From positions 372,001 to 436,000 of the forward strand of contig NZ_BDCI01000008.1 in NCBI RefSeq assembly GCF_001613425.1: 64,000 bases of DNA. Direction: 5' to 3'. The notes beneath the pieces are model-generated. The model saw only the letters and a program-made list of their open reading frames with translations, searched no databases and was not told the origin of the DNA. The position numbers and the translations under genes are program-made. Of this stretch, positions 26,607 through 33,779 are shown piece by piece (within the stretch, counting starts at the first letter, position 1; each line of letters starts with the position of its first letter). This DNA comes from Nocardia vulneris. GTDB taxonomy: Bacteria > Actinomycetota > Actinomycetes > Mycobacteriales > Mycobacteriaceae.

Positions 26607-27887
26607 ATGGCCGACCGTAGTGGACGGGCGGCCGTCGCCGCGGTCTGGCGGATCGAATCCGCGCGCATCGTCGGCGCGTTGGCGCGCTACACCGGGGACT
26701 TCGCGCTCGCCGAAGATCTGGCGCAGGAGGCGCTGGCCGAAGCGCTGGTGACCTGGCCGCGCGACGGGGTGCCGGGCCATCCCGCGGGCTGGTTGCTGAC
26801 CGTCGGCAAGCGGCGTGCCATCGACGGCTTCCGCAGGCGTTCCGCGCTCGATGAGCGGTATGCGGCCCTCGCCCGCAACCTGGGCGAGGGTGGTGCCGTC
26901 TCGGGCGGCGAGGTCGGCGAGACCGCCGACGACGTGCTGTGGGATCCGGACCAGATCGACGACGACGTCCTCGCGCTGATGTTCATCTCCTGCCATCCGA
27001 CCTTGTCCCGGGATGCGCGAATCGCGTTGACGCTGCGCGTGATCGGCGGTTTGACCAGTGACGAGATCGCGAACGCGTGTCTGGTGCCGACGGCGACGGT
27101 GCAGGCGCGGATCACCCGCGCGAAGAAGACCTTGGCCGCGGCCAAGGTGCGCTTCGAGGTGCCGGCGGGGCCGGAGCGGGCCGCGCGCCTCGGTTCGGTG
27201 CTGAACGTGGTGTATCTGATTTTCACCGAGGGCTCGTCGGCGAGTTCCGGCAGCGAGCTGATCCGCTTCGATCTCGCGGGCGAAGCGCAGCGCTTGGCGC
27301 GGATACTTACCCGCCTGATGCCGAACGAGCCTGAGGCGCAAGGACTTCTGGCGCTACTCGAACTCACCGCCGCCCGGTTCCCGGCCCGCACCGCACCCGA
27401 CGGCAAGCCGATCCTGTTGGAGCAGCAGGATCGTCGGCGCTGGGATCGGGCCGCGATCGAGCGGGGCCGTGCGGCCCTGGAGCGCGCGGCACGAGCCGGA
27501 CGCGGGCTCGGCGCCTACGGATTGCAGGCGGCGATCGCCGAATGTCATGCTGTCGCACCGTCGGTGGCCGAGACCGCGTGGGAGCGCATCGTGCTGCTGT
27601 ACGAGGCATTGGGAAGGTTGGCCGCCTCACCAGTGGTCGAGCTCAACCGGGCGGTGGCGGTGTCCATGGCGCAGGGGCCGGCCGCTGCCCTGCTCATCGT
27701 CGATGAATTGCGTTCGGCAGCAGCGCTTTCGGATTCGCATCTGCTGCCCAGTGTGCGCGGCGAACTACTGATCCGCCTGGGGCGTACGGCAGAGGCGCGC
27801 GCCGAATTGGCCCGCGCGCTCGACATGTGCGGCAACGACCGCGAACGCGAGGTGCTCGCGGACAAGCTCGCCGCGCTGGGCGGCTGA
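26607..27887 (+). CDS. ECF42-type RNA polymerase sigma factor with C-terminal TPR extension
   Basis: The 426-residue protein has sigma region 2 ('YTGDFALAEDLAQEALAEAL', 'HPAGWLLTVGKRRAIDGFRR') and region 4 ('LTLRVIGGLTSDEIANACLVPTATVQARITRAKKTL'), then about 230 residues of helical DUF6596/TPR-like extension containing 'GLLALLELTAAR' and 'LPSVRGELLIRLGRTAEARAELARAL'. This architecture and the preceding DGPF gene define group ECF42, in which no anti-sigma factor is found and the extension is thought to control activity. Confidence 0.9.
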   Translation: MADRSGRAAVAAVWRIESARIVGALARYTGDFALAEDLAQEALAEALVTWPRDGVPGHPAGWLLTVGKRRAIDGFRRRSALDERYAALARNLGEGGAVSGGEVGETADDVLWDPDQIDDDVLALMFISCHPTLSRDARIALTLRVIGGLTSDEIANACLVPTATVQARITRAKKTLAAAKVRFEVPAGPERAARLGSVLNVVYLIFTEGSSASSGSELIRFDLAGEAQRLARILTRLMPNEPEAQGLLALLELTAARFPARTAPDGKPILLEQQDRRRWDRAAIERGRAALERAARAGRGLGAYGLQAAIAECHAVAPSVAETAWERIVLLYEALGRLAASPVVELNRAVAVSMAQGPAAALLIVDELRSAAALSDSHLLPSVRGELLIRLGRTAEARAELARALDMCGNDREREVLADKLAALGG

Positions 27888-27909
27888 AGATGGTGTGCGC
27901 CCGGCAACG

Positions 27910-29310
27910 CTATGACGCCGCGTTGAGCACCGCCAGGTAGGAGCCCGGATTGGGGACGCGATGGCGACCGCCGAGGGTGATGTGGGTGCGGATGCGGCCC
28001 GAGGGCGTGGTGTGCGGCGCTTCGACGGTCAGCGACGTGGTTTTCGGAAGCGCGAGGAACTGCGTGGCGAATGGTGCGAAATCCGTTATCTCCCAGAGTG
28101 TTCGGGACGACCACGCACCGTGTTCGTGATCCTGCGCGCAATGGACCCGCCAGCCCGAGGACCGTGCGTCGTCGGTCTCGTCGCGGGCCAGCACCAGCGC
28201 GGGCAGCCGATCGTGCACGCAGGACGCGACGGCTGCCGACTGGTGTTCGGTGGGAAAGTCCAGGTCCTCGGTCAAACCGAGGCTCGCCGCGACTTCCTTC
28301 TGGTACCAGGTCTCACGCAGGGTCAGTTCGACATGTTCCGCCCAGGCGTCGGTGCTCACTCGTTCGTGCAGTCCGAGTAGGCCGTCCGCTCGCGCGACGA
28401 TCCGCAGTGTCCGCCACCCGACCTGGATCCGCTCGCCCGGTGTGAAGCGGGTGCCTGTACTGATGGAGCGCTGTAAGTCGTCCAGGACCCAATCCACCAG
28501 CACATCGTCGACGTCCGGTAGCGCGGGTTCGCTGAGTCGCGCCACGATTTCGGGGTGCCGATATTCGGCACCGATCGTGGTGCGGTACAGGCCCGGAGCG
28601 GATTGTCCGATCGCGAACCGCGCCCAGAGATCGAAGTTCAACGGCTCGGGCGCCGGCCCGAAGTGCATGCCGCCGTCCGGCGTCACCATCGTGTCCTGAT
28701 ACGCCACCTCGGCCATCAGGCCGCCCGTCTGCTCGACCCGGTCGCGTTCGATGAGCAGCCCGGTTTCCGGTGGTAGCGCGAGGAATTGGGTGACGAACGG
28801 AAACGCCACCGAGAGCTGGTGCAGGTCGAGGTAGGTCCAGTCCGCGTGTTCGTGCTCGACGCCGCAGCGCAAGCCCCATTCGCCCGGTTGTGTGGTATCC
28901 GGCCCGAGCCGGTGCAGGATGAGTAGCCCAGCGGAGTAGGCGCACGACTGCACGGCGACGGCCTGCTCCTCGCCGATGGACGAGAGTTCAACGGGCAGGC
29001 CGAGTTTCGCGGCTGCCGCGGTCTGCCACCACAGATCGCCCATGGCCTGATCGACATGCTCTTCCCAGAAATCCGCGACGACGCGCTCCTCGAGGCCGAG
29101 CGTCCCGTCCTGGCGGTCGATGATGCGGAGCACCCGCCACCCGAGCGGGAAAAGCATTCCCGCGCAGAGACTGCTGCCCTGCGTCACCGCCTGCTCGAGC
29201 ATGTCCAGCAGCCCGCCGATGATCGAGGGCGACGGTGGCTTCTCGGCGAACACCACGGTGAACTCGGGATGCCCGACGGCGGCACACCCGGTGGTACGGA
29301 AGATCTGCAC
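27910..29310 (-). CDS. Uncharacterised protein made of two homologous halves
   Basis: This 466-residue protein has no family I recognise. Residues about 55-190 and 305-440 are clearly homologous: both contain 'GWR(V/T)LRI', 'GL(E/H)ERV', '(E/A)EHV', 'S(C)..(A/D)' and end '(F)(V/A)TQFLALP'. Each half also has an 'EHEHADW'/'DHEHGAW' segment. No signal peptide or membrane helix is seen. It is convergent with the sigma-factor gene. The duplication suggests a binding domain used twice; an immunity-protein or enzyme-inhibitor role is possible but speculative. Confidence 0.65.
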   Translation of the reverse strand: MQIFRTTGCAAVGHPEFTVVFAEKPPSPSIIGGLLDMLEQAVTQGSSLCAGMLFPLGWRVLRIIDRQDGTLGLEERVVADFWEEHVDQAMGDLWWQTAAAAKLGLPVELSSIGEEQAVAVQSCAYSAGLLILHRLGPDTTQPGEWGLRCGVEHEHADWTYLDLHQLSVAFPFVTQFLALPPETGLLIERDRVEQTGGLMAEVAYQDTMVTPDGGMHFGPAPEPLNFDLWARFAIGQSAPGLYRTTIGAEYRHPEIVARLSEPALPDVDDVLVDWVLDDLQRSISTGTRFTPGERIQVGWRTLRIVARADGLLGLHERVSTDAWAEHVELTLRETWYQKEVAASLGLTEDLDFPTEHQSAAVASCVHDRLPALVLARDETDDARSSGWRVHCAQDHEHGAWSSRTLWEITDFAPFATQFLALPKTTSLTVEAPHTTPSGRIRTHITLGGRHRVPNPGSYLAVLNAAS

Positions 29311-29343
29311 CTTCGTCGTTCTAGCACTCGGCAGGTGATGCCC

Positions 29344-29543
29344 CTAGTTCTGGGGCGATTCACTCGGCGGCTGGTAGTTCCTCGATCCACGAGATCGCTC
29401 TTGACCGTCACCAGCCAGACGTTCGGATCGAGCATCGGCTCGATGGAGGTCACGATCTGCCGGTAGGAGTCGTACATCTCCAAGGCCTGCTGAGAGATGC
29501 CGCGTAGCACCTCTTTTCCGTTGACCTCGCGGACGGCCACCAC
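29344..29543 (-). pseudogene. Possible small-gene remnant with a frame disruption
   Basis: From a GTG at 29543 the frame reads M-V-A-V-R-E-V-N-G-K-E-V-L-R-G and continues 'QQALEMYDSYRQIVTSIEPMLDPNVWLVTVKSDLVD', which looks like real protein. After 'VKSDLVD' the frame turns Arg-rich and runs into the next gene, whereas a shifted frame gives E-E-L-P-A-A-E-stop. This pattern fits a decayed or frameshifted gene of about 60 codons. Alternatively it is a fragment of a larger gene. Confidence 0.35.
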
Positions 29544-29591
29544 GGGGTCGAACGATCACGACCGATTCAGGATCGGCCGGATCAGTGCACC

Positions 29592-29879
29592 TCAGCCGAA
29601 CGGCGGCCGGGCCGAACCGACGGTGTACTCCATGACGTCCGCGTCGAAGGGGATGCCGGTCTGCGGCGGATCGGAGATCGCGCGCCAGGCCTCGAGGTTC
29701 TCCCGGTTGTCCCAGCGCTCCAAGATGTTCACGCGGGACGGATCGACCGAATCGGCGGTGATGGCGATGTCCAGGCAGCCGCGGGCGGCGCGGCACCGGC
29801 GGATCATGTCGTGGAATGCGGCGACATAGGCGTCGCGCTGGTCGGCTTCGACTTTGGCGTGACCGGCGATGATCAACAC
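29592..29879 (-). CDS. Antibiotic biosynthesis monooxygenase (ABM) family protein
   Basis: The 95-residue dimeric ferredoxin-like protein begins 'LIIAGHAKVEADQRDAYVAAFHDMI' and has 'ARGCLDIAITADSVDPSRVNILERWDN', the normal ABM layout (strand, helix, 'E-x-W' strand). Members include quinol monooxygenases and haem-degrading enzymes. The GTG start at 29879 has GAAGAGG 8 nt upstream. The substrate is unknown. Confidence 0.8.
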   Translation of the reverse strand: MLIIAGHAKVEADQRDAYVAAFHDMIRRCRAARGCLDIAITADSVDPSRVNILERWDNRENLEAWRAISDPPQTGIPFDADVMEYTVGSARPPFG

Positions 29880-30015
29880 TCGCTGAACCTCTTCTCCCAG
29901 GGGTGCTTACGCGTTCAGCAGTAAGGACGCCGTGCGAACGAGGGACTCATCGCTGCGCCGGGAATCGGGGCTCCTGAGCCGGGCGCCGTTGACCGGCTCA
30001 GGAGAACAGCCGGGG

Positions 30016-31068
30016 TCAGCCCGCGGCGGCGGCCGGCAGGTGGGCCTGCTGGGCGACGGCGGCGAGGACCTCGTTGAACTTGTCGGCGGCTTCGATATTG
30101 CCGAGATGCCCGGTGGGCCAGCTGTGATACGCGGCGAGGTGGCCGGTTCGGGCCAGGTCGTCGGCGATACGCCGGGACATCCGTTCCGGCAGCAGGCGAT
30201 CGTAGGTGCCCGCGATGACGGTGGTGGGCACGGTGAGCTGCGCGGCGGCGTCGCTGACGTCGATATCGGCCAGGGCCGCGGCGTGCCTGCCGCGGGTGAG
30301 CGGGCGACAGGAGCGCACGATGCCCAGCGAGAAGTTCACCTCGTCGGCGGTGGCGTGCTTGCACATCACGCGCGCCTTCAGGACGGCACTGGCCAGCAGG
30401 CCGCCGGGCAGCGGCACCGGCGAGGTGAGCACCGCCTCGGACAGAATGGTCGGCATCCGCACCGGAGCGCCGAGCAGGGTGATCGGCTTGTTCTGCACGA
30501 TGAGCTGCTTGTTCAGCAGCGGCAGCAGATCGGTGTCGTAGCGGATGTTGCCGGAGGTGGTGTTGAGCAGGATGGCCGCGGCGGCGCGGCGCGGCACCTG
30601 TTCGGGGTAGTGCGCGGCCCAGGCCTGAATCGTGATGCCGCCCATGCTGTGTCCGGCGAGCACGGCGCGCTGACCGGGCCGCAGGACCGCGTCGAGGACC
30701 GCGCTCAGATCGTCGGCGAGGGTTTCCCGGCTCGGCATCCGCTTGCCGAGCTGGCTCTCGCCGTGTCCGCGCTGGTCGTAGCAGACCACCCGATAACGGT
30801 CCGCGAACGCGTTGATCTGCGGGTTCCAGTACTCGATGCTGCAGCTCCAGCCGTGGATCAGCACGATGACGTCGCCGTCGGCGGGGCCGTAGGCGTGCAC
30901 CCGCAGCCGCGCGCCGTCGACGGTGGTCACCGGGATGACCTCGTGCGGGGCGGTGGGGGTGTTCAGGGACGCGGTGCGAAAGGTGCGGGATCGCAATCCG
31001 GCACGGTAGGCGGCGGTCAGCGCGCCGTTTCGGGCGTCCGCCAGCGTCTTCATCGACTTCACCAGCAT
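30016..31068 (-). CDS. Alpha/beta hydrolase
   Basis: The 350-residue enzyme has 'IHGWS' (oxyanion region, residues 71-75), 'YDQRGHGES' and the nucleophile elbow G-H-S-M-G with Ser141; 'GTYDRLLP' and 'PTGHLG' give plausible Asp and His. ATG 31068 is supported by AAAGGAG 6 nt upstream. The preceding DNA has three GCAAGC/GCTTGC half-sites that could be an operator. Relatives include epoxide hydrolases, lipases and haloperoxidases. Confidence 0.85.
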   Translation of the reverse strand: MLVKSMKTLADARNGALTAAYRAGLRSRTFRTASLNTPTAPHEVIPVTTVDGARLRVHAYGPADGDVIVLIHGWSCSIEYWNPQINAFADRYRVVCYDQRGHGESQLGKRMPSRETLADDLSAVLDAVLRPGQRAVLAGHSMGGITIQAWAAHYPEQVPRRAAAAILLNTTSGNIRYDTDLLPLLNKQLIVQNKPITLLGAPVRMPTILSEAVLTSPVPLPGGLLASAVLKARVMCKHATADEVNFSLGIVRSCRPLTRGRHAAALADIDVSDAAAQLTVPTTVIAGTYDRLLPERMSRRIADDLARTGHLAAYHSWPTGHLGNIEAADKFNEVLAAVAQQAHLPAAAAG

Positions 31069-31103
31069 CGAGCACTCCTTTGTGTCTGCCGCCACAGTAC
31101 AGT

Positions 31104-31130
31104 GCAAGCTCAGTGCTTGCTAGTGCAAGC
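31104..31130. promoter_or_regulatory. Three alternating GCAAGC/GCTTGC half-sites
   Basis: GCAAGC (31104-31109), GCTTGC (31115-31120) and GCAAGC (31125-31130) form two overlapping inverted repeats 36 bp upstream of the hydrolase start. The pattern is typical of a TetR- or MarR-type operator, but no regulator gene is adjacent. Confidence 0.5.
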
Positions 31131-31295
31131 GCACCGCGGCGGAAATTCTGGCTCATCGGGAGTAATACCCGTAAACCAGTGCAGTGACACTGTCTCTCTT
31201 CACAAATAAAGTCGCGTAAAAGAGGGTGGTCAGTGGGTTCATCGCCGCACCGGTACCGCGCCGTTAGCCCCTGAAAGTGGCGATCCCGTAACGAC

Positions 31296-31589
31296 TTACG
31301 CGAGGCGCGGATCGACCGGCGGATACATCGCGGCGATGCCCTCCGGCAGCACGAGGCACACCTGATCGTCGGGCTGGAAGGCGCTCGGCAGACCCCCGTC
31401 GTCGGCGGGGACGAAAACCACGAGCGAGGACCCGTCGCCGGGATCGATCTCGACCGCGACCATCGGAGGACAGTTGTCGTCGAGATCGTGGTGCCGGGCT
31501 GCGGACCATTGCCCCACATGCCCGAATTCGAGCCTGCGAGCGGCGCTCATCGCGCGGTTGTCGAGCCGGGCAGAACCAGCGGCATCCAC
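31296..31589 (-). CDS. Hypothetical protein (97 residues)
   Basis: The frame encodes a soluble acidic protein with 'VEIDPGDGSSLVVFVPADDGGLPSAF' and 'VCLVLPEGIAAMYPPVDPRLA'. The sequence looks genuinely coding but matches no family I know. ATG 31589 or ATG 31550 may be the start; neither has a good ribosome site. Confidence 0.5.
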   Translation of the reverse strand: MDAAGSARLDNRAMSAARRLEFGHVGQWSAARHHDLDDNCPPMVAVEIDPGDGSSLVVFVPADDGGLPSAFQPDDQVCLVLPEGIAAMYPPVDPRLA

Positions 31590-31745
31590 AGCCGGAATTC
31601 TACTCTACCTGCGGAAACGGTGGCGGTATTCGATCTTGAAGCGGCCGGATCGTGATCATCGGAACGACCCGGCCCGAGAATCGTTCTGCTCCTGGCGCGT
31701 TGCCGTGGTGGCGGCGCCCGGCGCACCCCGGTTACGGTTGGTGCT

Positions 31746-32210
31746 GTGGAAAGCACGCACGTCGCACCGGAACCGGCGGCGCATGAGGGAGCCACGCACC
31801 CGTCCCGGTCCGGTTGGCGCGGCGTCGGAGTTCCGCTGCTGGTCGCGGGCGTCGGTGTCGGGCTCGGCGTGCTGTTGCACGTGCGGGATCCGCACGTCGA
31901 GGGTTCCTATGGCGTCTGCCCCGTCTTCGCGCTGACCGGGTACTGGTGTCCCGGTTGCGGCGGCATGCGGGCGATCCACAACCTCACCGACGGCAACCTG
32001 CTCGACTCGTTGCACAGCAATCTGCTCGCGATTCCCCTGGTCCTGGCCTTCGTGCTGTGGGTGGGCGACTGGACCCGGCAGGCCTGGCGCGGGGAGAAGA
32101 TGCGGCTGCCGTCGATCAATCGCGCGTCGATGTGGACCTTCTTCGCGCTGCTCACGGCCTACACCGTGCTGCGCAATACGCCGTGGGGCGCCTGGTTCAC
32201 CCCGGTCTAG
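31746..32210 (+). CDS. DUF2752 membrane protein
   Basis: The 154-residue protein has three predicted membrane helices and the DUF2752 signature C-P-x-C-G-x-x-R (here C-P-G-C-G-G-M-R-A) following 'ALTGYWCPGC', with 'SNLLAIPLVLAFVLW' after it. The N-terminal 25 residues are polar. The two close cysteines may bind metal or form a disulphide. Function unknown across the family. Confidence 0.8.
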   Translation: MESTHVAPEPAAHEGATHPSRSGWRGVGVPLLVAGVGVGLGVLLHVRDPHVEGSYGVCPVFALTGYWCPGCGGMRAIHNLTDGNLLDSLHSNLLAIPLVLAFVLWVGDWTRQAWRGEKMRLPSINRASMWTFFALLTAYTVLRNTPWGAWFTPV

Positions 32211-32265
32211 CCGGCTCGGCGCGCCGTGCGCGGTTCGATTCCTCGGTACCGGGCAAGCTGGCACC

Positions 32266-32454
32266 ATGAGTGATTCGCTGAAAGACCGTGTCCGCGCGAA
32301 GCTGCAGCGCCAACTGGCCGAGGACGGCGCGCCCGACACCGAACACGACGACCCGCGCCAGGTCTCGGTCGAATCCGATCTCGACGCGTTGAACCGCGTT
32401 TCCGACGACGATCCGCTCATCGAGGAGCTCGCGTCGCGCTACCTGGTGTTCTAG
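32266..32454 (+). CDS. Small hypothetical protein (62 residues)
   Basis: This highly charged acidic protein starts MSDSLKDRVRAKLQRQL and ends 'DDPLIEELASRYLVF'. It follows the DUF2752 gene by 55 bp and its end overlaps the 3' end of the convergent aminopeptidase gene by 4 bp. No known domain. Confidence 0.55.
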   Translation: MSDSLKDRVRAKLQRQLAEDGAPDTEHDDPRQVSVESDLDALNRVSDDDPLIEELASRYLVF

Positions 32455-33779
32455 GACGGCGGCAGCTGCGGCAACGGTTTGGCCCCCAGCCAGCTGTCCC
32501 ACAGCGGACGCAGCGGCACCCGGCTGTAATGCCCGGCCAGGTCGGTGAATTCTTCGGTGGTGACCGAACCGTGCCGATAGCGAATGGTCCACTCGCGCAA
32601 CAGATCGAAGAAGGCGGTATCGCCCAGTTCCAAGCGCAAAGCGTGCAGGGTCAGGGCGCCGCGCTTGTACACCCGGTCGTCGAACATCCGCTGCGGGCCG
32701 GGGTCGCCGACGATGATGTCCTGCGGTTGCCTGACCAGGTTGTGCCGGACGCCGCGGGCGAGCTGATCGGCGGTGGGGCCGCCCGCCGCTTCGGACCAGA
32801 TCCACTCGGCATAGCAGGCGAAGCCCTCGTGTAGCCAGATATCGCGCCACTGCCGGATGGTCAGGCTGTTGCCGAACCACTGATGCGCCAGCTCGTGCGC
32901 GACCAGTCGTTCCGCGCCGCGCCTGCCGTCGCAGTGATTGGCGCCGAAGATCGAGATGCCCTGGGCCTCGATCGGAATCTCCAGCTCGTCGTCGGTGACG
33001 ACCACGGTGTAGCCCTCGAACGGGTACGGCCCGAACCGCTCGGTGAACAGCTCCATCATCTGCGGCTGCCGGGCGAAGTCGTGTTCGAAGTTGGTGCGCA
33101 GCCGCGGCGGCACCACGGCCTGCATAGGCACCGCGCCCTGCGCCGCACCGATGCGGTGCTTCTGATACGCCCCGATCTGAATGGTGGCCAGATAGCTGGA
33201 CATCGGCTCCACCTGCTCGTACACCCAGGTGGTCTGGCTGGCCTTGGTCTGCTTGCGCAGCAGCGTGCCGTTGGCCAGCGCGTAATACGGGGTGTCGGTG
33301 GTGATCGAAATCCGGTAGCTGGCTTTGGAACTCGGGTGGTCGTCGCACGGGAACCAGGACGCGGCGCCGTTGGGCTGGCTGGCGACCAGCGCGCCCTCGG
33401 TGAGTTCCTCCCAGCCGACCTCGCCCCACGGCCCGCGCACCGGTCGTGGCGTGCCGCCGTACTGCACGACCAGCGACAGCGCACCGCCCGAGGGGATCCG
33501 CTGCTGGGGCGTGATCGTCAGCTTGCCGCGCTGGTGCACGTACTTCGCGGCCTTGGCCCCGTTGACGAACACCTTCGACACGGTGAGCGCCTGGGAGAGG
33601 TCGAGCGCGAACCGTGGCTGTACGGCGGTGGTCACCGCCGTGATCGCCGCGCGGCCGGTCAACCGATTGCTCGCGACCTTGTAGGTCAGCTCCAGCTCAT
33701 ACCGCGATACCCGATAGCCTCGATTTCCGTTCTGCGGCAAGTAATCATCGATGGGCTCCTCGTAGAACTTGCCCGGCAT
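32451..33779 (-). CDS. M1-family metallopeptidase
   Basis: The 442-residue zinc aminopeptidase-like enzyme has H-E-L-A-H at 295-299 and the third ligand Glu318 in 'LHEGF'. The usual GAMEN exopeptidase motif is replaced by an 'EAQGISIFG' segment, so free amino-terminus recognition may differ. No signal peptide is seen, so it is probably cytoplasmic. It is shorter than full M1 enzymes (about 850) and lacks the C-terminal domain. Its ATG overlaps the stop of the NRPS gene (TGATG), so the two are translated together and may work on related products. Confidence 0.87.
   Translation of the reverse strand: MPGKFYEEPIDDYLPQNGNRGYRVSRYELELTYKVASNRLTGRAAITAVTTAVQPRFALDLSQALTVSKVFVNGAKAAKYVHQRGKLTITPQQRIPSGGALSLVVQYGGTPRPVRGPWGEVGWEELTEGALVASQPNGAASWFPCDDHPSSKASYRISITTDTPYYALANGTLLRKQTKASQTTWVYEQVEPMSSYLATIQIGAYQKHRIGAAQGAVPMQAVVPPRLRTNFEHDFARQPQMMELFTERFGPYPFEGYTVVVTDDELEIPIEAQGISIFGANHCDGRRGAERLVAHELAHQWFGNSLTIRQWRDIWLHEGFACYAEWIWSEAAGGPTADQLARGVRHNLVRQPQDIIVGDPGPQRMFDDRVYKRGALTLHALRLELGDTAFFDLLREWTIRYRHGSVTTEEFTDLAGHYSRVPLRPLWDSWLGAKPLPQLPPS

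Noticed and set aside
27910..29310. Toxin-immunity interpretation of the duplicated unknown protein
   Set aside because: No toxin gene, secretion signal or polymorphic-toxin cassette is adjacent, so the label would be a guess.
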